Shown here in pieces: positions 50,449-58,889 of a DNA stretch of 64,000 nucleotides. Made by a program: the position numbers and the translations under genes. Under the pieces are notes generated by a model that was given only the letters and a program-made list of their open reading frames with translations, had not been told where the DNA came from and did no database searches. The DNA is taken from positions 2,356,001 to 2,420,000 of the forward strand of contig NZ_CP097635.1 of the NCBI RefSeq assembly GCF_023573145.1, written 5' to 3'. The stretch is from Aquincola tertiaricarbonis (lineage in GTDB: Bacteria; Pseudomonadota; Gammaproteobacteria; Burkholderiales; Burkholderiaceae_C). The stretch's first letter is position 1. Every line of letters begins with the position of its first letter.

Positions 50449-50940
50449 TTACAGCGCAGCGTCCTTCAGCTTCTTCAGCGAACGCACCTTCACCTTCACG
50501 GTGGCGGGCTTGGCGGCGAACACGCGTTCCTGCTTGGTGAAGGGGTCGATGCCGGTGCGCTTCTTCTTGGCGGGCACGGCCTGGGCGGTGACCTTCAGCA
50601 GGCCGGGCAGCGTGAACTCGCCCAGGCCCTTCTTGCTCAGCGAAGCGACCATGGTGGCTTCCAGCGCGGCCATCACGGCCTTGGCGGCCTTGGGGTCCAC
50701 CGCAGCGGTGTCGGCCAGGTGAGCGATCAGGCTGGTCTTGTTGAAGGCCGTCTTGATCGGCTTCAGCGCGCCGCCGGCCGCAGCTGCCTTCTTGGCGACG
50801 GGGGCCTTGGCAGGCGCTGCCTTCTTGGCGGCGGGAGCGGCCTTCTTGGCAGCCGGGGCCTTCTTGGCAGCGGCCTGGACCGGTGCCTTCTTGGCGGCAA
50901 CGATCTTCTTGGCGGGCGTGGTCTTCTTGGCGGTAGCCAT
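50449..50940 (-). CDS. HU-family DNA-binding protein with histone H1-like Lys/Ala tail
   Basis: A 163-residue nucleoid protein. Residues 1-~58 are a Lys/Ala/Pro repeat tail (KKAPAAKKAAPAAKKAAPAK) like eukaryotic H1 and Bordetella BpH1. Residues ~60-160 are an HU/IHF domain: NKTSLIAHLADTAAVDPKAA, EATMVASLSKKGLGEFTLPG and TGIDPFTKQERVFAAKPATV, with the arm region complete. Such fusions are characteristic of Burkholderiales and compact DNA. Convergent with the YkgJ-like gene. The 258 nt upstream (50941-51199) hold its promoter and that of the next gene; no gene is seen there. Confidence 0.92.
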   Translation of the reverse strand: MATAKKTTPAKKIVAAKKAPVQAAAKKAPAAKKAAPAAKKAAPAKAPVAKKAAAAGGALKPIKTAFNKTSLIAHLADTAAVDPKAAKAVMAALEATMVASLSKKGLGEFTLPGLLKVTAQAVPAKKKRTGIDPFTKQERVFAAKPATVKVKVRSLKKLKDAAL

Positions 50941-51199
50941 CGTGATGGTTCTTTCGAGATGATGAAAAAGCGCGATGCGCGCGGCCGCGATTCTAGGAAC
51001 TGTGGCGCACTCTGCCGCGTGACGCCCTCGACAGGCCTGCATCCGGTTACATGCGGCGCTATGATGTTTGACCCGCCCTGGCCCCCGGGCGGCTCCGCAC
51101 TTGGCTAGACAAGCTGCCTGCCGTTGCGCCGCAACGGTGCCGGATTTCCGGCTGCCGCCTGGCTTGCACACACGGCAACGAAGGGGCAAGGAATCCAGC

Positions 51200-53953
51200 A
51201 TGGTCGTACCCTCCGTACCGGCGCGTGGCCCGCGTCACCGCTACCTGCAGTCGCGCCTCGGGCTCATCGTGCTGGCGGTGGCGTTGCCGTTGCTGGTGCT
51301 GCTGGCGCTGTCCATCCGAGACGCGCGCAGCAAGGCCGAGGAGCGCAGCTATGCCATGCTCAAGCAGCGGGCCGATCAGGTGGCCGCCCGTGCTACCGAC
51401 ATGCTGGAAAAGGCCGAGCACCTGCTCAATTTCATGGCCAGCCGGCAGCGGCTGCGGCTGCTGGATGTGGACGCCTGCACCACCCTGATGGCCGGCGTGG
51501 CCGGTGGCCACTCGGCCTACACCAACATCGGCCTGTTCGACGCCGCCGGCCGCGCGGTGTGCACCTCCACCGCCAACCGCAGCCGCACCCATTTCGCCGA
51601 TCTCGTGTGGTTCCGCGAAGGCCTGAAGGCCGACGGGCCCTGGCTCAGCGATCCGCTGCGCGGCCCGATCAGCGGCCGCTGGGTGATCTACATGACCACG
51701 CCGGTGTATGGCGAAGCCGGGCTCAAGATGGGCCTGCTGGCCGTGTCGCTCGACCTGCAGCCATTGGTGGACGCGATGGCGCCGCTGAACACCGAGCCCG
51801 GCCATTCGGTGGTGCTGCGCAAGGACCGGCGGCTGTACGTGGTGCGCCACCCCGAGCCGGAGCGCTGGGTCGGCCAGCCGCTGCCGCCCAGCCTGCTGGC
51901 GCCGGCCCGGCTGTCGGGCGCGCCGGTGCAGGTGGCCGTGGGGGTGGACGGTTTGCCGCGGGCCTTCGCCATCACCGCGCTGCCCAAGTTCGGCCTGGAG
52001 GCGGCTGCAGGCATGCCGGCCGCGCAGGTGTACGCCGAAGCCAATGCCGAGGCGTGGCGCGGCCTGGGCGCCGCGGCACTGGCCATCGGCCTGGGGCTGG
52101 CGGCGGCACTGTTCGCGGCGCGCCGCGTGACCCGCGCGCTGAACAGCGTGGCCGACACCGCGCGGCAGCTGCAGGCCGGTGCCACCGACGTGCGCGCCGA
52201 CGAAGGCCTGCCCGGCGAGTTCGGCGAGGTGGCCACCGAGTTCAACCGTCTGATGGACCGCAACCAGGAGCGCGCCACCCAGCTGCTGCAGTCGCAGCGG
52301 CGGGCCGAGCGCTTGCGCCGCTTCTACGAGACCTTGTCGGCCATCGGCCAGGCCATTGCGCGCCAGGCCAGCCCGCAGGCGTTGTACGAGGAGGTGTGCC
52401 GGGCCTGCAGGAGCACCGGCCTGGCGCGCCAGGCCTGGATCAGCCTGCGCCAGCCCGGCGGCCCTGCGGCGGTGGGCGACGCTGCCGCGGAAAGCGACCT
52501 GGCGCCCTGGGGTGGACGGCCCGCGGCGGCCACCGCGCGTGCGCTGGCCGAGCGCCGCGCCGTGACCGAACAGGCGAGCGGCTGCCTGCCGGTGGCGGCG
52601 GTGCCCTTCCTGGTGGACGACGAGGTGGTGGGCGTGCTCACGCTGCTGGGCCCCGACGACGATGCCTTCGACGACGACATGGCCACGCTGCTGGCGGAGC
52701 TGGGGCGTGAGCTGTCCTTCGGCCTGGAGCTGGACCGCCACAAGCAGGCGCGTGCCGCGCTGGCCGCGGCGGAGGCGGCCAACCGCGCCAAGACCACCTT
52801 CCTGTCGCATGTGAGCCATGAGCTGCGCACGCCGCTGAACGCGGTGCTGGGCTTCGCGCAGCTGGGCCGCGCCGCCCATGCCGAAGGCCGGCATGAACCG
52901 GTGGACGGCTACCTGGCCCATGTGCTGTCGGCCGGCGGCCAGCTGCGCTCGCTGATCGACGACCTGATGGACGTCTCGCGCATCGAGTCGGGCGAGATGT
53001 CCATCGAAATGGCCGACGTGGACGTGGTGGCCAAGATGGCCCACATCGCCCAGCTCAACGGCCCGCTGGCGGCCGAACGCGACGTCAGCTTCCACATGGA
53101 CTTTGCGCCCGGCGGGCGGCTGCCGATGCGCTCAGACCCGCTGCGCCTGCGTCAGGTGCTGATGAACCTGGTGAGCAATGCCATCAAGTACAACCGGCCC
53201 GGCGGCCATGTGACGCTGGAGGCCCGGCGCGAAGGCAACACCGTGCGGCTGCAGGTGCGCGACAACGGCCATGGCATGTCGGACAGCCAGCTCGACACGC
53301 TGTTCCAGGCCTTCAACCGCATGGGCCGCGAGAAGACCTCGATCGAAGGCACGGGCATTGGCCTGTTCATCACCAAGCGGCTGGTGGAGCTGCTGGGCGG
53401 CAGCCTGCAGGTGCAAAGCCGCGAAGGCGTGGGCACCACGGTCACCGTCACGCTGCCTTACGTGGCGCCGACCGCGGCGCGGGCCGTGGCCCCGCGGGCC
53501 GAGCCCGTCGACCCCGATGCTCTGGTCGGCCGTGTGCTGTACATCGAGGACAACCCGGTCAACGCCACGCTGGTGGAGCACTTCTTCCAGCGTCATCCGC
53601 AGGTGCAGCTGAGCCTGGCCGAGACGGGCCAGCAGGGCCTGGCGCTGGCCCGCTCGCTGCAGCCCGACCTGGTGCTGCTGGACATGCAGCTGCCCGACAT
53701 GACCGGCCTGCAGGTCATCGCCCGGCTGCGCGCCGACCGCAGCACTGCGGCACTGCGGGTGGTGGCGCTGTCGGCCAATGCGATGCCGCAGGACGTGGAT
53801 GCCGCGCTGCGTGCCGGGGTGGAGGCCTACTGGGCCAAGCCGATCGACTTCGCCCAGCTGCACGAGGGCGTGGCACGGGTGCTGGCCGAGCAACGGGCGC
53901 TGGTGCGTGGCGAGCTGGACCTGCCGCTGCCGGTAGACCGTGAGGCGCGATGA
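51200..53953 (+). CDS. Membrane hybrid sensor histidine kinase (Cache-HAMP-GAF-HisKA-HATPase-REC)
   Basis: A 917-residue sensor. Membrane helix ~19-40; periplasmic Cache-like domain ~45-285 (YTNIGLFDAAGRAVCTSTAN, SGRWVIYMTTPVYGEAGLKM); helix ~289-310; HAMP ~312-365; GAF ~385-510; HisKA with phospho-acceptor H540 (FLSHVSHELRTPLN); HATPase ~640-755 (NLVSNAIKYN, DNGHGMS, GTGIGLFI); receiver with D828 (VLLDMQLPDMTG) and switch Lys in WAKPIDF. AAGGAATCCAGC before ATG 51200 supports the start. No output regulator gene follows; phosphate may pass to a distant Hpt protein. Confidence 0.93.
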   Translation: MVVPSVPARGPRHRYLQSRLGLIVLAVALPLLVLLALSIRDARSKAEERSYAMLKQRADQVAARATDMLEKAEHLLNFMASRQRLRLLDVDACTTLMAGVAGGHSAYTNIGLFDAAGRAVCTSTANRSRTHFADLVWFREGLKADGPWLSDPLRGPISGRWVIYMTTPVYGEAGLKMGLLAVSLDLQPLVDAMAPLNTEPGHSVVLRKDRRLYVVRHPEPERWVGQPLPPSLLAPARLSGAPVQVAVGVDGLPRAFAITALPKFGLEAAAGMPAAQVYAEANAEAWRGLGAAALAIGLGLAAALFAARRVTRALNSVADTARQLQAGATDVRADEGLPGEFGEVATEFNRLMDRNQERATQLLQSQRRAERLRRFYETLSAIGQAIARQASPQALYEEVCRACRSTGLARQAWISLRQPGGPAAVGDAAAESDLAPWGGRPAAATARALAERRAVTEQASGCLPVAAVPFLVDDEVVGVLTLLGPDDDAFDDDMATLLAELGRELSFGLELDRHKQARAALAAAEAANRAKTTFLSHVSHELRTPLNAVLGFAQLGRAAHAEGRHEPVDGYLAHVLSAGGQLRSLIDDLMDVSRIESGEMSIEMADVDVVAKMAHIAQLNGPLAAERDVSFHMDFAPGGRLPMRSDPLRLRQVLMNLVSNAIKYNRPGGHVTLEARREGNTVRLQVRDNGHGMSDSQLDTLFQAFNRMGREKTSIEGTGIGLFITKRLVELLGGSLQVQSREGVGTTVTVTLPYVAPTAARAVAPRAEPVDPDALVGRVLYIEDNPVNATLVEHFFQRHPQVQLSLAETGQQGLALARSLQPDLVLLDMQLPDMTGLQVIARLRADRSTAALRVVALSANAMPQDVDAALRAGVEAYWAKPIDFAQLHEGVARVLAEQRALVRGELDLPLPVDREAR

Positions 53954-54019
53954 CCCCGCGCCAGTGGGGCGGGCCGGCCTGGGCCACACTGGTCGGCCCA
54001 TCACTCGCTTGCCCTGCCT

Positions 54020-54259
54020 GTGCCCATCCTGCTGACCGCCAACCCGTGCATTTCGGTGTGCAAGATCGATGACGAGGGCGTGTGCACCGGCTGCGGCCGC
54101 AGCCGCGCCGAGATCAAGGGCTGGAAAGCCATGGCGCCCGAAGCGCGCCACGACATCAACATGCGGCTGCTGGCCACCCAGGCCAAGCCGGTGCGCAAGC
54201 GGCTGATCAAGACCCTGCGCAAGGACATCGGCAAAGACATCGGCAAGGACAAACGATGA
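54020..54259 (+). CDS. DUF1289 family small Cys protein
   Basis: A 79-residue protein with the DUF1289 signature NPCISVCKIDDEGVCTGCGR and IKGWKAMAPEARHDI. The four Cys probably bind zinc or a cluster; function is unknown. The C-terminal tail carries a small tandem repeat (KDIGKDIGKDK). The start is GTG at 54020, since no ATG precedes the motif. It overlaps dgoK by 4 nt. Confidence 0.85.
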   Translation: MPILLTANPCISVCKIDDEGVCTGCGRSRAEIKGWKAMAPEARHDINMRLLATQAKPVRKRLIKTLRKDIGKDIGKDKR

Positions 54260-55254
54260 ACGCGAGCACCCCGGCGCCACGGCCCGCCCTGCTGGGGCTG
54301 GACTGGGGCACTTCCAACCTGCGGGCCTTCCTGCTGGCGGCCGATGGCACGCTGCTGGCCGAGCGGGGCAGCCCGCGCGGCATCCGCCACCTGGCGCAGC
54401 CCGCGCCGGCCGGCTTCGAGCAGGCGCTGGACGAGGTGGCCGGCGACTGGCTGCGCGACCAGCCCGACCTGCCCATGGTGGCCTGCGGCATGGTGGGCAG
54501 CGCCCAGGGCTGGCAGGAGGCCCGCTACGTGGACTGCCCGGCCGATGTGGCCACGCTGGCCCGGCAGGCGGTGGTCATCCGCACGGCGCATGGGCCGCTG
54601 CACATGGCGCCCGGCCTCATCGACCGGCCGGCGGCCGACAGCGGCCGCCCGCCCGACGTGATGCGGGGCGAAGAGATCCAGATCGCTGGCGCGCTGGCCC
54701 TGCAGCCGGCGCTGGCCGCGCGTGCCTGCCTGCTGCTGCCCGGCACCCATGCCAAATGGGCCCAGGTGCGGCAGGGCCGGGTGACGGGCTTTCGCACCTT
54801 CATGACCGGCGAGCTGTACGCGGTGCTGCGCCGCCATTCGCTGCTGGGCCAGACGATGCCGGCCGAGGGCAGCACAGGCAGTGACGACGCCGCCTTCCAG
54901 GCAGGGGTGGCGCGTGCGCGGCAGGCCGGGCCGGGCGAGCTGGCGCACCAGCTGTTCGGCAGCCGCACCCTGGGCCTGACCGGCCAGCTCACGCCGCAGG
55001 GCCAGGCCGATTACCTGTCGGGCCTGCTCATCGGCCATGAGGTGGTGGCCGGCCTGGCCGCGTTGCGCGCCGAGGGCGATGGCGACCCGCCGCCGCTGGT
55101 GCTGATCGGCGAGCCGGCCCTGCTGGCGCGTTATGCAGGCGCGCTGCGTGCCCTGGGTCATGCACCCGCGGCCCTGCTGGGCAACCCCGCCCCGCAGGGC
55201 CTGCACCAGTTCGCCCAGGCCGCTGGCCTGTTGACCGAAGGACCTACCGCATGA
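54256..55254 (+). CDS. dgoK: 2-dehydro-3-deoxygalactonokinase
   Basis: A 332-residue sugar-acid kinase of the DeLey-Doudoroff galactonate route; it phosphorylates 2-keto-3-deoxygalactonate with ATP. Family motifs: LLGLDWGTSNLRAFLLAADG (phosphate-1), MVACGMVGSAQGWQEARYVD, DVMRGEEIQIAGALAL and LLLPGTHAKWAQVRQGRVTG. The start overlaps the DUF1289 stop and the stop overlaps dgoA, so translation is coupled. The galactonate dehydratase (DgoD) and a transporter are not adjacent. Confidence 0.93.
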   Translation: MNASTPAPRPALLGLDWGTSNLRAFLLAADGTLLAERGSPRGIRHLAQPAPAGFEQALDEVAGDWLRDQPDLPMVACGMVGSAQGWQEARYVDCPADVATLARQAVVIRTAHGPLHMAPGLIDRPAADSGRPPDVMRGEEIQIAGALALQPALAARACLLLPGTHAKWAQVRQGRVTGFRTFMTGELYAVLRRHSLLGQTMPAEGSTGSDDAAFQAGVARARQAGPGELAHQLFGSRTLGLTGQLTPQGQADYLSGLLIGHEVVAGLAALRAEGDGDPPPLVLIGEPALLARYAGALRALGHAPAALLGNPAPQGLHQFAQAAGLLTEGPTA

Positions 55255-55916
55255 CCCTTACCGTCCATCCCGAAGCCTCCTTGCTGGCCCACCGCTTTGC
55301 GCAGGCGCAGCGCTTGCTGCCGCTGGTGGCCATCCTGCGTGGCCTGCAGCCTGCCGAAGCCATCGCGGTGGGCAAAGCGCTGGCCGAAGCGGGCTTCCAC
55401 CTCATCGAGGTGCCGCTCAATTCGCCCGACCCGTTCAACAGCATCGAGCAACTGCGCCGCCATCTGCCGCCCGAGGTGCTGGTGGGCGCCGGCACCGTGT
55501 TGCAGCCCGAGCAGCTGGCCCGGCTGGTGGACGTGGGCGCCGACCTGGCCGTGATGCCGCATGCCGACGTGGCGCTGATCCGCGAGGCCAAGGCCGCCGG
55601 CCTGCTGTGCGTGCCCGGCGTGGCCACGCCCACCGAAGCCTTTGCCGCCCTGGGCGCCGGCGCCGATGCGCTGAAGCTGTTCCCGGCCGAGCTGATCAGC
55701 CCCGCCGTGGTGAAGGCGATGCGCGCGGTGCTGCCGCCCGAGGTGGCGCTGCTGCCGGTGGGCGGCATCACGCCCGAGCGCATGGCCGACTACCGGCGCG
55801 CAGGTGCCAACGGCTTCGGCCTGGGCTCGGCGCTGTACGCCCCGGGCCGCAGCGCGGGTGAGGTGGGGGCGCTGGCGGCCGCCTTTGCCACGGCCTGGCG
55901 GGCGGCAGGGGGTTAG
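55251..55916 (+). CDS. dgoA: 2-dehydro-3-deoxy-6-phosphogalactonate aldolase
   Basis: A 221-residue class I aldolase (KDPG/KDPGal family) that splits the DgoK product to pyruvate and glyceraldehyde 3-phosphate. Key segments: LVAILRGLQPAEAIAVGKAL, FHLIEVPLNSPDPF (Glu), VLVGAGTVLQ, CVPGVATPTEAF, and the Schiff-base Lys in GADALKLFPAELI. VGGITPERM closes the phosphate site. ATGA overlap with dgoK. The next 249 nt (55917-56165) lack a gene and probably hold the promoter of the transporter gene. Confidence 0.94.
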   Translation: MTLTVHPEASLLAHRFAQAQRLLPLVAILRGLQPAEAIAVGKALAEAGFHLIEVPLNSPDPFNSIEQLRRHLPPEVLVGAGTVLQPEQLARLVDVGADLAVMPHADVALIREAKAAGLLCVPGVATPTEAFAALGAGADALKLFPAELISPAVVKAMRAVLPPEVALLPVGGITPERMADYRRAGANGFGLGSALYAPGRSAGEVGALAAAFATAWRAAGG

Positions 55917-56165
55917 GCACCCCCGTAGAATCCCTGATTCCCAAGCGCGCGGAGCCTGCAGGCATTACCAGAGCAGGCGCTGCCACCACAGGTCCGCCCA
56001 GAAGGCGGCCGGCGCTTGACGAGGCCCGGCCCCGGCACATCCCGCCCGCGCGCCGGCCTCCTTCCACCGCTACCCGCCCACCGGCTTGCCGCCCATGCGC
56101 CCGCATGCGATGCACCGGTGGTGCCGCGCATGGCCCGCTGCGGCCCGCGCAGTCAGAAGGATCAG

Positions 56166-57500
56166 ATGTCTACCACCCACACCGCCACCACGGGGCCGCG
56201 CAATTCGCCCCGCCATGTGGCCATGGCCTCGCTCGTCGGCACCGCCATCGAGTTCTACGACTACTACATCTACGCCGCTGCTGCGGTGCTGGTGTTCAAC
56301 AGCCAGTTCTTTCCCAAGGGCGACCCCTCGGCGGCCACGCTGCTGTCGCTCAGCACGCTGGCGCTGGCCTTCCTGGCGCGGCCCATCGGCTCGGCGCTGT
56401 TCGGCCACTTCGGCGACCGCATCGGCCGCAAGCGCACGCTGGTGGCATCGCTGCTGACCATGGGCCTGTCCACCGTGGCCATCGGCCTGCTGCCCAGCTA
56501 CGAGCAGATCGGCATTGCCGCGCCGCTGCTGCTGTGCCTGTTCCGCATCGGCCAGGGCATCGGCCTGGGCGGTGAATGGGGCGGCGCCGCGCTGGTGGCC
56601 ACCGAGAACGCACCCGCCGGCCAGCGCGGCTGGTTCGGCAGCTTTCCGCAGCTGGGCGCGCCCATTGGCCTGTTCATGGCCAATGGCGTGTTGTTCCTCA
56701 TCACCTGGCTGATCGGACCGGAATCGATGGTGGCCTGGGGCTGGCGCATCCCGTTCGTGCTGTCCATCGTGCTGGTGGGCGTGGGCCTGTACGTGCGGCT
56801 GACGCTGCATGAAAGCCAGGTGTTCCAGGACGTGGAGAAGGCCGGCCGCACCGAGCAGGCGCCGGTGAGCGCGGTGTTCCGCCACCATGGCGGCCGCGTG
56901 CTGCAGGGCACGCTGATCATGACCACCACCTATGTGCTGTTCTACCTGATGACGGCCTTCGTGCAGGTGTATTCCAAGAGCCCGGCCGCGGTGTCGCCGG
57001 CCGGCCATGCCACCGGGCTGGGCATTCCGGCCAACACCTTCACCGGCATCCTGCTGGTGGGCGCGGTGGTGTTCGGCATCTTCTGCCTGCTGGCCGGCAA
57101 GCTGGCCGACCGTTACGGCCGCCGGCTGTGGCTGATGGGCGTGACGGTGGGCATCATGGGTTTCGGCCTGCTGATGCCGCAGTTCCTGGACCACGGCACG
57201 CCGCTGTCGGTGCTGGCCTTCATCGTGGTGGGCATGGCCTTGATGGGCTGCACCTTCGGCCCGATGGCCGCGCTGCTGCCCGAGCTGTTTCCGACCGAGG
57301 TGCGCTACTCCGGCGCTTCGATGGCCTACAACCTGGCCTCCATCGTCGGCGCTTCGCTGCCCACGCTGGTGGCCATCGACCTGAACAAGGCCTATGGCCT
57401 GTGGGGCGTGGGCCTGTACCTGGCGGCCAACGGCCTGCTGACGCTGGCGGCGCTGGCCACCAGCCGCGAGACGAGCCGGCTGGATCTGGCGAAGGTGTGA
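56166..57500 (+). CDS. MFS transporter, metabolite:H+ symporter (MHS) family
   Basis: A 444-residue protein with 12 predicted helices, of the ShiA/KgtP/ProP-like group. Motifs: GTAIEFYDYYIYAAAAVLVF at helix 1, the loop GHFGDRIGRKRTLV (MFS motif A), GQGIGLGGEWGGAALVATE and the late ELFPTEVRYSGASMAYNL. Substrates in this family are organic acids such as shikimate or 2-oxoglutarate; here galactonate or another acid is possible given dgoKA upstream (inference). GAAGGATCAG before the ATG supports the start. Confidence 0.92.
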   Translation: MSTTHTATTGPRNSPRHVAMASLVGTAIEFYDYYIYAAAAVLVFNSQFFPKGDPSAATLLSLSTLALAFLARPIGSALFGHFGDRIGRKRTLVASLLTMGLSTVAIGLLPSYEQIGIAAPLLLCLFRIGQGIGLGGEWGGAALVATENAPAGQRGWFGSFPQLGAPIGLFMANGVLFLITWLIGPESMVAWGWRIPFVLSIVLVGVGLYVRLTLHESQVFQDVEKAGRTEQAPVSAVFRHHGGRVLQGTLIMTTTYVLFYLMTAFVQVYSKSPAAVSPAGHATGLGIPANTFTGILLVGAVVFGIFCLLAGKLADRYGRRLWLMGVTVGIMGFGLLMPQFLDHGTPLSVLAFIVVGMALMGCTFGPMAALLPELFPTEVRYSGASMAYNLASIVGASLPTLVAIDLNKAYGLWGVGLYLAANGLLTLAALATSRETSRLDLAKV

Positions 57501-57623
57501 TCGCCTCGTCGCGCCATGGCTGGCGCCGACGGTCCATAACTCTGCGCTAACTCGCCTGCGTCAACCATGACGGCGTGCTGCCCTCGACGGCGGCATCCCC
57601 GTCATGCACTACCAGGAGAGTTC

Positions 57624-58889
57624 ATGTTGCATCCCTTGCCGAGCCAGCCGTCGGGGCTGGTCATCACCCGTTCCTGCCCGCGCCTGCGCGCGCTTGCCTC
57701 GCTGGCCATGGCGGTTGCGGCCGCCGGCGCGCTGGGGGCTTGCGGTGGCGGTGGCAGCGGCAGCAGCGCCGTGGAACCGGCGGCCGAGAGCCCTTCGCCG
57801 GCCCCGCAGCCTGCGCCCGCACCGGCCCCGGTTCCCGCACCCGCACCCGCACCCGAGCCGGCGCCAGCACCGGCCCCCGCGCCCGCGGCCGCCATCAGCG
57901 GGCCGCGCATCGCCGCAGGCGCCGGCTATTCGCTCGCGGTCCAGGCCGATGGCCGCGTGCTGGTCTGGGGCGGCGCGATGGTGGGCGGGGGCGCCAGCAC
58001 GCCGATCGCCGGTAGCCCGGCGCGCGTGCTGACGGAGGTGACCGGCGCGGCCGCCGTGGTGGCCACGCCCAGTGGCGCGCTGTTCAACGACTCTTTCGTG
58101 CTGCGGCCGGATGGCGGCTTGCTGGCCTGGGGCACCGCCTACGGCAACTCGCCGGTGGCGGTGGCGGCCGCCGGCAACCTGCAGCAGGCCGTGCACTGCC
58201 CGTCGGTCACCTATGCCTTGCGCCCCGACGGCACCCTGTGGCGCCTGGTCGGCAGCCAGGCCACGGCGGTGTCGGGCCTGAGCGAAGTGGTCCACATCGG
58301 CGCCGCGGCCTCTTCAACTAATTGTGCGGTCGCGGCGACCCGCCGCGACGGCAGCCTGGCCCTGGTGGCCGATGGCCGCATTGATGAGGTGGCCGGTCTG
58401 CCCGCGGTGACCCAGGCCACCTGCAGCGGCTTCAGCCCGGTGGCCGGCCTGACCGGCGAGCACTGCCTGGCCCTGGATACGGCCGGCAGCGTCTGGGCCT
58501 GGGGTCGCAACGACGATGGCCAGCTGGGCGATGGCACCACCACCTACCGCAGCAACCCGGTGCGCCTGGCCGCACCGCAGAACGTGGTGGCGCTCGGCAT
58601 CCAGTTGCTCAACGGCTTTGCGCTCGACGCCGGTGGCACCGTGCACACGTGGGGCCCTTCGGGTCCGGCGCTGGGACGCGGACCTACGGCCCAGGCCACC
58701 AGCGTGGCGCTGCCGGTACCGGGCCTGCCGCCGGTCAAGGCGATGTCGGTCGGCACCTTCCACACGCTGGTGCTGGGCACCGACGGCAGCGTCTGGGCCT
58801 GGGGCAGCAACAGCCGTGGCGAGCTGGGCGTCGAGGGCAGCGAATCACAGCGCGCCCCCGTGCAGGTGCCCGGCCTGCGCCTCGATTGA
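57624..58889 (+). CDS. RCC1-repeat lipoprotein
   Basis: A 421-residue lipoprotein (lipobox AAGALGAC) with a Gly/Ser patch and a Pro-Ala linker (about 55-100) before a repeat domain. RCC1-type blades are readable: AGAGYSLAVQADGRVLVWGG, CLALDTAGSVWAWGRNDDGQ, VGTFHTLVLGTDGSVWAWGS. They suggest a seven-bladed propeller, with some blades degenerate. Likely a surface-exposed binding protein. AGGAGAGTTC before ATG 57624 supports the start. The 3' end overlaps the convergent regulator gene by 45 nt. Confidence 0.85.
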   Translation: MLHPLPSQPSGLVITRSCPRLRALASLAMAVAAAGALGACGGGGSGSSAVEPAAESPSPAPQPAPAPAPVPAPAPAPEPAPAPAPAPAAAISGPRIAAGAGYSLAVQADGRVLVWGGAMVGGGASTPIAGSPARVLTEVTGAAAVVATPSGALFNDSFVLRPDGGLLAWGTAYGNSPVAVAAAGNLQQAVHCPSVTYALRPDGTLWRLVGSQATAVSGLSEVVHIGAAASSTNCAVAATRRDGSLALVADGRIDEVAGLPAVTQATCSGFSPVAGLTGEHCLALDTAGSVWAWGRNDDGQLGDGTTTYRSNPVRLAAPQNVVALGIQLLNGFALDAGGTVHTWGPSGPALGRGPTAQATSVALPVPGLPPVKAMSVGTFHTLVLGTDGSVWAWGSNSRGELGVEGSESQRAPVQVPGLRLD

